Positions 6,877 through 10,580 of a DNA stretch of 10,580 nt are shown here, in pieces. The stretch spans positions 1 through 10,580 of the forward strand of contig JAGVXQ010000005.1 of assembly GCA_018303705.1 (NCBI GenBank), written 5' to 3'. The position numbers and the translations under genes are program-made. Under the pieces are notes generated by a model. That model saw only the letters and a program-made list of their open reading frames with translations, was not told the origin of the DNA and searched no databases. This stretch comes from Candidatus Woesearchaeota archaeon (GTDB lineage Archaea > Nanobdellota > Nanobdellia > SCGC-AAA011-G17 > JACPNG01). Numbering within the stretch: the first letter of the stretch is position 1; every line of letters begins with the position of its first letter.

Positions 6877-8520
6877 CTACTCACTTGAAAAATTCATTAT
6901 CTTCACTTCACTTGTCTTCAGGTTCATTACCGGGACCCTTGATGGCAAAGGATTGTTTCCAACCTTCTCTTCAAAAGGTGTTTTTGCTTGAAAACAGCTG
7001 CAGTTTATTAAGGTTATATTGTTGTAAACTGCAACATCAGACCTGTGCATCTCCCCTGAAACTATTATGTCTGGCAGTTTGTCAATGAAAAATGGGTCTG
7101 TCTCAAGCATAGGTATGTAAACAGTTGATGCATGTGTTGGTGCCAAATGCCTTTTTTGCAGCAAGAATTTCATCACCTCAGTAGGATTGTCCTTTGCATT
7201 GGCTGCCCTTAATGAATCTATCTCATCTATGTAATGGTGGTAGCTTGCCCCATGGTACATCATAACCTTAAACCCTTCAAAATCTTTTTTTGAATGTATG
7301 TTGACCAAGCAAGGGTTGCTGACTAAAGTTAAATTCTGAAGGCCATACATTGCATGCGCAAAATCCTTATCAAGCTTTGGCTGTGGCTCAGAAGTCCTTA
7401 CAGAATCGTGCTGCCCTGGTGCAAGTATTATCTTTATGTCCTTTCTTATCATCCCCAAGTGCTCTGCGCATATGCTATATTGCTGCACTATGTCCTTATG
7501 CATTAGCCAGTCTTCTTGCTTCGGATAAACGCCTACGCCGTCAACAACATCCCCTACAACAAAAAGGTATTTTATCTTGGCAGACATCCTTTTCTGCAAA
7601 AAGCTCCCACTCTTGCAGTTTATCCAATCAACAAATTTCATAAAATCCTCTTTCAAGAAAAGCTTGCTTCCAAAATGCAAGTCACTTATAAAAGCAGCGT
7701 ATACATCATCATCACATCTCTTCAATTCCTTTGTCAACGGCACATCAGGAAATACTATCTGTGTCGCAAATATCACCCTTCCACCACTAACCCCACTAAT
7801 TCCTATAACCTCATCCTCTACTACCTTCCTTGCACTCTCTATCGCCTTTCCATCCTTGTTGATAAGAATATCAGCAACGCCCGTCATGTCCTCTACGCTT
7901 AAAAGTATGTTCCTGTTCTTTGTGATTTTCTTGCTGTTTACTATGCCTATGATGGAAACAAGCTCCTTTTCCTTCTTGCATAAAACCCTGCTTATTGACA
8001 TTATGTTCTGCATTTCCTGCCTTCCCTGCAGCAATTCCTTCACAAGGTTATACCTCAACCTAAAATATTCAACGAAATCATTCACTTCCCTTTTTTTTGA
8101 ATCATCTGCATAATTTTTTAGTACTATCACATTGCTGTAGTTTTCTTCCTCCTTCTCTTCAACATCAACATCCTCTTCTTTTTTTACATTGCTTAATATC
8201 TTATCAAGCTCCTTTTTTTTCTTCTCTTCAATGCTATAGCTCAATATATCCAGAAAAACATTATAGCCCTTGTCATCCTTCCCTTTCTCTATCAAAACCC
8301 TTGACCTTTCAAACTCACTCCAGCTTATTTCCACATCACTGCTTATCTTGCTCGCTATCTTGAATATGTCCTTGTTAATTACTGCAAGCTTGTCATTGAT
8401 CTCTTTGTTTTTCTGTATATGATCCAGAAAAACATTCAAATTCGCATCATCAACCTCTTTTATGTCTGGAGATGCTAAAAACCCCTTACCCATTATCTGC
8501 CTCACTAATTCCTCTCTCAT
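6877..8520 (-). CDS. polB: DNA polymerase D small subunit DP1 (Mre11-like exonuclease)
   Basis: DP1 is the proofreading 3'-5' exonuclease and assembly subunit of PolD. At 547 residues, an N-terminal helical region is followed by an acidic/lysine-rich linker (about 89-127), an OB-fold (about 178-250, VSIIGIVNSKKITKNRNILL) and a calcineurin-like phosphoesterase domain (about 270-547). Metal-site motifs are D280-x-H282 (SDLHFGS), G323-D324 (GDVVDG), G369-Q-H-D372, H423 (YHGAS) and G489-E-M-H492. Pyrococcus DP1 has GNHD and GHVH at the last glycine motifs, so an Asn and a His are replaced by Gln and Glu here. This may be a lineage variant or may alter proofreading. The C-terminal FEEKVGNNPLPSRVPVMNLK block is typical of the family. 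The start ATG overlaps the orc1 stop by ATGA, and GAGGG lies 9 bases upstream within orc1, so translation is probably coupled. The stop is TAG. Confidence 0.96.
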   Translation of the reverse strand: MREELVRQIMGKGFLASPDIKEVDDANLNVFLDHIQKNKEINDKLAVINKDIFKIASKISSDVEISWSEFERSRVLIEKGKDDKGYNVFLDILSYSIEEKKKKELDKILSNVKKEEDVDVEEKEEENYSNVIVLKNYADDSKKREVNDFVEYFRLRYNLVKELLQGRQEMQNIMSISRVLCKKEKELVSIIGIVNSKKITKNRNILLSVEDMTGVADILINKDGKAIESARKVVEDEVIGISGVSGGRVIFATQIVFPDVPLTKELKRCDDDVYAAFISDLHFGSKLFLKEDFMKFVDWINCKSGSFLQKRMSAKIKYLFVVGDVVDGVGVYPKQEDWLMHKDIVQQYSICAEHLGMIRKDIKIILAPGQHDSVRTSEPQPKLDKDFAHAMYGLQNLTLVSNPCLVNIHSKKDFEGFKVMMYHGASYHHYIDEIDSLRAANAKDNPTEVMKFLLQKRHLAPTHASTVYIPMLETDPFFIDKLPDIIVSGEMHRSDVAVYNNITLINCSCFQAKTPFEEKVGNNPLPSRVPVMNLKTSEVKIMNFSSE

Positions 8521-9734
8521 AAGGCAAGGCCCTCTTTCAAATTGTTTTCAACAATATTTATCACATTGTTCGGTATTGCCATGCAAACCTCCCTTGTTCT
8601 CCCATATCTCCCCTTGCTTATTACTTTAGTAGTTATTATTCCAAGCATGTCCAACTCGGATATTATGTCACTTAATCTTCTCTGGGTTAATGGCCTTAAA
8701 CCAACCTTAAAGCATAAATCCTTATAGACCTCATATATCTCTCCTGTGAATATATGCATCCCATTATTCTTGGCTTCATTATTAACCTTCATTATGGAAT
8801 AAAGTGTCAGTTTGAATTGTTTTGGTTGTGAAATTATATTATCTATTACCCTATCTCTTTCTATCTTGTCCTCTGCATCATCAACATCACATATCTTTAC
8901 TATACTCTTTCCTCTCCTCTCTGCAAGCTCACCTGCCACTCTCAACAATTCCAATGCCCTTCTTGCATCACCATGTTCCCTTGCTGCATGTGCAGCGCAT
9001 TTCTCAATTACACCTTCCTCAACTACACCCTCCTTAAATGCAACCTTTGCCCTCTGCTTCAATATGTCTTGAAGCTGCACTGCGTCATACGATGGAAAAG
9101 ATACCTCTTCCTCGCTGAGGCTGCTCTTGACTCTAGGATCAAGGTTCTCCCTAAAAACAAGGTCATTTGATATCCCTATCAATGATATCTCTGCCTTTTT
9201 CAGCTCAGTGTTTATCCTTGTTAAGGTATACAAGAACTCATCCCCTGCCTTCTGCACCAACTGGTCTATCTCATCAAGTATTATTATAACCATTATCTTT
9301 TCTTTTTCTATCGACCTTATGAAAATCTTATATATTTCATCAGTTGGCAACCCTGTAGCCGGTATTTCTTCCCCAAAGCTCCTTGCAAGCTCTGCAACTA
9401 ATCTATAATGTGTATCAGCGACCATCTTCAGCTTGCAGTTTATGTAAAGGACTTTTAAGTTAAGCTTGTTTTTCTCTGCTATACTTACCATATTCTCACA
9501 TACATGCTGTATGGTTACACTCTTCCCAGTCCCAGTGTTGCCGTAAATGAATACATTAGATGGTCTTTCACTTCTTAAGGAAGGCGCCAGTATACTTGCC
9601 AATTGGTGCATCTGCTCTTCCCTATGGAGTATGGTTTTTGGTGTGTAAGGTGATTGCAATGCCTTCTTATTCATAAACAAAGGCTCTTGCTTCAAATAAT
9701 TCTCAAAAAAATTGCTCAACCCCTTTTGACCCAT
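8517..9734 (-). CDS. orc1: Orc1/Cdc6 replication initiator
   Basis: This AAA+ ATPase should bind origin recognition boxes, open the origin and load the MCM helicase. At 405 residues it has normal length. Visible motifs are Walker A GNTGTGKS (65-72), Walker B IIILDEIDQL (150-159), sensor 1 GISND (187-191), a probable arginine finger in DPRVKSSL (R201) and sensor 2 GDARRALELLR (R258). A C-terminal winged helix (about 300-385) has its wing around GRYGRTREV (375-383), the DNA-binding module of archaeal Orc1. All ATPase residues are present, so it should be active. It is first in an operon with both PolD subunits and lies directly beside three ORB-like sites. The start ATG is supported by AGGTG 5 bases upstream and a TATA box giving a leader of about 13 bases. 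The stop codon overlaps the polB start (ATGA). Whether the genome has other orc1 paralogues cannot be seen here. Confidence 0.97.
   Translation of the reverse strand: MGQKGLSNFFENYLKQEPLFMNKKALQSPYTPKTILHREEQMHQLASILAPSLRSERPSNVFIYGNTGTGKSVTIQHVCENMVSIAEKNKLNLKVLYINCKLKMVADTHYRLVAELARSFGEEIPATGLPTDEIYKIFIRSIEKEKIMVIIILDEIDQLVQKAGDEFLYTLTRINTELKKAEISLIGISNDLVFRENLDPRVKSSLSEEEVSFPSYDAVQLQDILKQRAKVAFKEGVVEEGVIEKCAAHAAREHGDARRALELLRVAGELAERRGKSIVKICDVDDAEDKIERDRVIDNIISQPKQFKLTLYSIMKVNNEAKNNGMHIFTGEIYEVYKDLCFKVGLRPLTQRRLSDIISELDMLGIITTKVISKGRYGRTREVCMAIPNNVINIVENNLKEGLAL
8530..8534 (-). promoter_or_regulatory. Ribosome binding site of polB inside orc1
   Basis: The minus strand reads GAGGG, 9 bases before the polB ATG, within the last codons of orc1. 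Together with the ATGA stop/start overlap it supports coupled translation and the choice of the ATG at 8520. Confidence 0.5.
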
Positions 9735-9739
9735 TTGTA

Positions 9740-9744
9740 CACCT
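9740..9744 (-). promoter_or_regulatory. Ribosome binding site of orc1
   Basis: The minus strand reads AGGTG, complementary to the CACCT of the archaeal 16S rRNA 3' end, with 5 bases to the ATG at 9734. It fixes this start codon. Confidence 0.7.
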
Positions 9745-9769
9745 GCTTTCTTATACTTCCCTTATTTTT

Positions 9770-9777
9770 TATTTAAA
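9770..9777 (-). promoter_or_regulatory. TATA box of the orc1-polB-polC operon
   Basis: The minus strand reads TTTAAATA. Standard spacing puts the transcript start near 9747, just upstream of the AGGTG site, so the leader would be about 13 bases. ORB1 begins 24 bases upstream of this box, close enough for Orc1 binding to influence the promoter without covering it. Confidence 0.6.
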
Positions 9778-9800
9778 CATTATTATCCTTAAAATTATAA

Positions 9801-9827
9801 ACCTCACACCCTTGTTTCCATTGGAAG
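9801..9827 (-). repeat. Origin recognition box ORB1
   Basis: The minus strand contains the core TTCCAATGGAAACAAGGG followed by TGTGAGG. This matches the archaeal ORB pattern of a TTCCA-TGGAA dyad, then AAC and a G-rich string, as in Pyrococcus. It is the best-conserved of the three boxes here and the closest to the orc1 promoter. Confidence 0.85.
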
Positions 9828-9882
9828 TTGTAAAGAAGTCATACACTATAACTTATACATAAACATTCCTTACCACTATGGA

Positions 9883-9909
9883 ATTTAACACCCATGTTTC
9901 CTTTGAAAA
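9883..9909 (-). repeat. Origin recognition box ORB2
   Basis: The minus strand contains CAAAGGAAACATGGGTGT. Aligned without gaps it matches ORB1 at 20 of 27 positions, including GGAAACA and GGGTGT. It has the same orientation as ORB1, 82 bases away, and its dyad side borders the A-rich core. Confidence 0.75.
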
Positions 9910-9960
9910 AAAACAACAAAAAACACAAATAAAAATTATTTATATATACTCATTAAAAAA
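9905..9960. other. A-rich core, probable DNA unwinding element
   Basis: I count 7 G or C in these 56 bases. The plus strand is mostly A with a short TATATATA stretch near 9941-9948. It lies between the inward-facing ORB2 and ORB3, where archaeal origins place their unwinding element. The following 80 bases up to ORB3 are also AT-rich but less extreme. Confidence 0.55.
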
Positions 9961-10040
9961 TGCCTTCAAACGTCTTATAAACCTATTCTACAACAAACAA
10001 TAACACCTAACATCTATCCATCAGACATGCCAACACAGAT

Positions 10041-10067
10041 TCTCCACAAGAAATATAGGTGTGAGGG
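10041..10067 (+). repeat. Origin recognition box ORB3 (inverted relative to ORB1/2)
   Basis: The plus strand reads TCTCCACAAGAAATATA then GGTGTGAGG. Aligned without gaps it matches ORB1 at 18 of 27 positions, with all nine bases of GGTGTGAGG identical. The dyad half is degenerate (CTCCACAAGAAA in place of TTCCAATGGAAA). Its orientation is opposite to ORB1 and ORB2, giving a symmetric layout around the A-rich core. Confidence 0.65.
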
Positions 10068-10092
10068 TATGTATATATATGTTATGTATATA
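10068..10092. repeat. TA-rich direct repeat beside ORB3
   Basis: TATGTATATA occurs at 10068-10077 and again at 10083-10092, within alternating purine-pyrimidine sequence. Such DNA melts easily and may be a second unwinding site. It touches the outer edge of ORB3. Confidence 0.55.
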
Positions 10093-10102
10093 GATATGTT
10101 TA

Positions 10103-10264
10103 TCACCAAAAGATTACCAAAAAACAACTCAAAAAACAGCTAATAGACCTTGTTGATTGGGTTTGTTTTTTAAACTTAATCTTAGAAATCCCACAATAAT
10201 CACCCAAATATAATCCATTTTGTTAAATGAGCTTTTTATTATACTTATTTTAAAACCAGAAAAC
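10103..10264. other. AT-rich gene-free spacer between origin and PRC-barrel promoter
   Basis: I see no coding frame, RNA gene or convincing terminator here. There is a T6 run at 10166-10171 and a weak 6-base complementarity (TTGGGT at 10157-10162, ACCCAA at 10203-10208) too widely spaced to call a hairpin. A loose ORB-like arrangement lies on the minus strand at 10201-10220 but is too degenerate to call. Confidence 0.5.
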
Positions 10265-10266
10265 TT

Positions 10267-10274
10267 TATAAATA
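10267..10274 (+). promoter_or_regulatory. TATA box of the PRC-barrel gene
   Basis: TATAAATA within CTTTATAAATAAG. Standard spacing puts the transcript start near 10297, giving a leader of about 11 bases that begins right at the ribosome binding site. Confidence 0.65.
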
Positions 10275-10297
10275 AGCTTCAACTAAAATAATCAAAA

Positions 10298-10303
10298 GGG
10301 TGA
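10298..10303 (+). promoter_or_regulatory. Ribosome binding site of the PRC-barrel gene
   Basis: GGGTGA contains GGTGA, complementary to the archaeal 16S rRNA 3' end (UCACC), 4 bases before the ATG at 10308. It confirms the start codon. Confidence 0.7.
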
Positions 10304-10307
10304 AAAC

Positions 10308-10571
10308 ATGCCTGAAGAAGATAAGAGATCAGCAAAGCAATTGATGGGAAAAGTAGTTGTTACTAAATCAGGCAAGCGTTTTGGGGAAGTCTCAAATCTA
10401 TCATTTGAAACAAGAACAGGTGAGTTAATGTATATAATTCTAAAGAACCCAACAACATATGCACAATCAATGGAATTAGAAAAAGACACAAAAAACAACC
10501 TAACAATACCTTATTCAGCAGTAGTTGCAATAGGTGATTTTATAGTCGTTGCAGAAGAAGAGCTAATATAA
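10308..10571 (+). CDS. Small PRC-barrel domain protein, CdpB-like
   Basis: This 87-residue protein is essentially one PRC-barrel domain. SAKQLMGKVVVTKSGKRFGE (8-27) and VSNLSFETRTGELMYIILK (28-46) form the first half. LTIPYSAVVAIGDFIVV (65-81) is the typical closing strand pair. It has no signal peptide or membrane segment. Stand-alone PRC-barrel proteins of this size are widespread in archaea; some, named CdpB, act in cell division with SepF and FtsZ, while others have been proposed to have RNA-related roles. Division is therefore a plausible but unproven function. The gene has its own TATA box and GGTGA site and is transcribed away from the predicted origin, divergent from the orc1 operon. 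The fold assignment is strong; the specific role is inference. Confidence 0.85.
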   Translation: MPEEDKRSAKQLMGKVVVTKSGKRFGEVSNLSFETRTGELMYIILKNPTTYAQSMELEKDTKNNLTIPYSAVVAIGDFIVVAEEELI

Positions 10572-10580
10572 TTACAGTTT

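Larger units (their letters stand above)
9801..10102. other. Predicted chromosomal replication origin (oriC)
   Basis: This gene-free AT-rich segment lies directly upstream of orc1/cdc6, the usual position of archaeal origins and the position known in Pyrococcus. It contains ORB1 and ORB2 on the minus strand, an A-rich core, ORB3 on the plus strand, and a TA-rich repeat beyond ORB3. The boxes face so that their dyad halves point towards the A-rich core and their G-rich halves point outwards on both sides. The orc1 operon and the small PRC-barrel gene are transcribed away from it. Box identity and layout are read from the sequence; origin activity is inferred from the family pattern. Confidence 0.8.

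Noticed and set aside
9866..9883. TTCC...GGAA arrangement (TTCCTTACCACTATGGAA) between ORB1 and ORB2 as a fourth ORB
   Set aside because: Outer bases are complementary, but the inner spacing and the missing G-string do not match the ORB pattern, and it runs into ORB2.
9938..9981. TATA-like stretch followed by ATG at 9960 on the plus strand as a small gene in the origin
   Set aside because: The frame is only six codons, and the TATA-to-ATG distance is too short; the stretch is better explained as the A-rich origin core.
9735..10307. CRISPR array or tRNA in the long intergenic region
   Set aside because: The repeats are three diverged boxes in two orientations without regular spacers, and no cloverleaf or conserved tRNA arm sequence is visible.

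Overview
The window reads as part of an archaeal chromosome. It carries both subunits of the archaea-specific replicative DNA polymerase D (PolD), an Orc1/Cdc6 initiator, archaeal TATA boxes about 26-27 bases upstream of predicted transcript starts, and a mix of leaderless genes and genes with GGTG-type ribosome binding sites. PolD argues for a euryarchaeal or DPANN-type lineage rather than Sulfolobales. The AT-rich composition and divergent sequences fit DPANN, but the lineage cannot be fixed from this window alone.

Layout from left to right: (1) the 5' part of an unrecognised minus-strand gene, cut by the left edge and apparently leaderless; (2) a 533-residue minus-strand protein of unknown function with a long helical/coiled-coil half, one hydrophobic segment and a charged tail; (3) a divergent promoter region; (4) a plus-strand TctA/DUF112-family membrane protein whose 3' end overlaps by 9 bases the end of the next, convergent operon; (5) a minus-strand replication operon, orc1/cdc6 - polB (PolD small subunit DP1) - polC (PolD large subunit DP2), with an ATGA overlap between the first two genes and a 17-base gap before the third; (6) a 573-base AT-rich gene-free region with three copies of an origin recognition box (ORB), two pointing left and one pointing right around a very A-rich core, which I interpret as a chromosomal replication origin; (7) a divergent small PRC-barrel gene, similar to the CdpB-type division proteins, reading away from the origin.

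The right-hand half forms one functional story: Orc1/Cdc6 should bind the ORBs beside its own promoter, unwinding would occur in the A-rich core, and the polymerase that copies the genome is made from the same transcript as the initiator. The gene order origin - orc1/cdc6 - DP1 - DP2 is that known from Pyrococcus. The PolD sequences have features worth checking: DP1 has GQHD and GEMH where Pyrococcus has GNHD and GHVH, DP2 has DADGDE where Pyrococcus has NCDGDE, and DP2 ends in a clear PCNA-interacting (PIP) box. The left half (two unknown proteins and an orphan TctA-family protein) has no visible link to replication.
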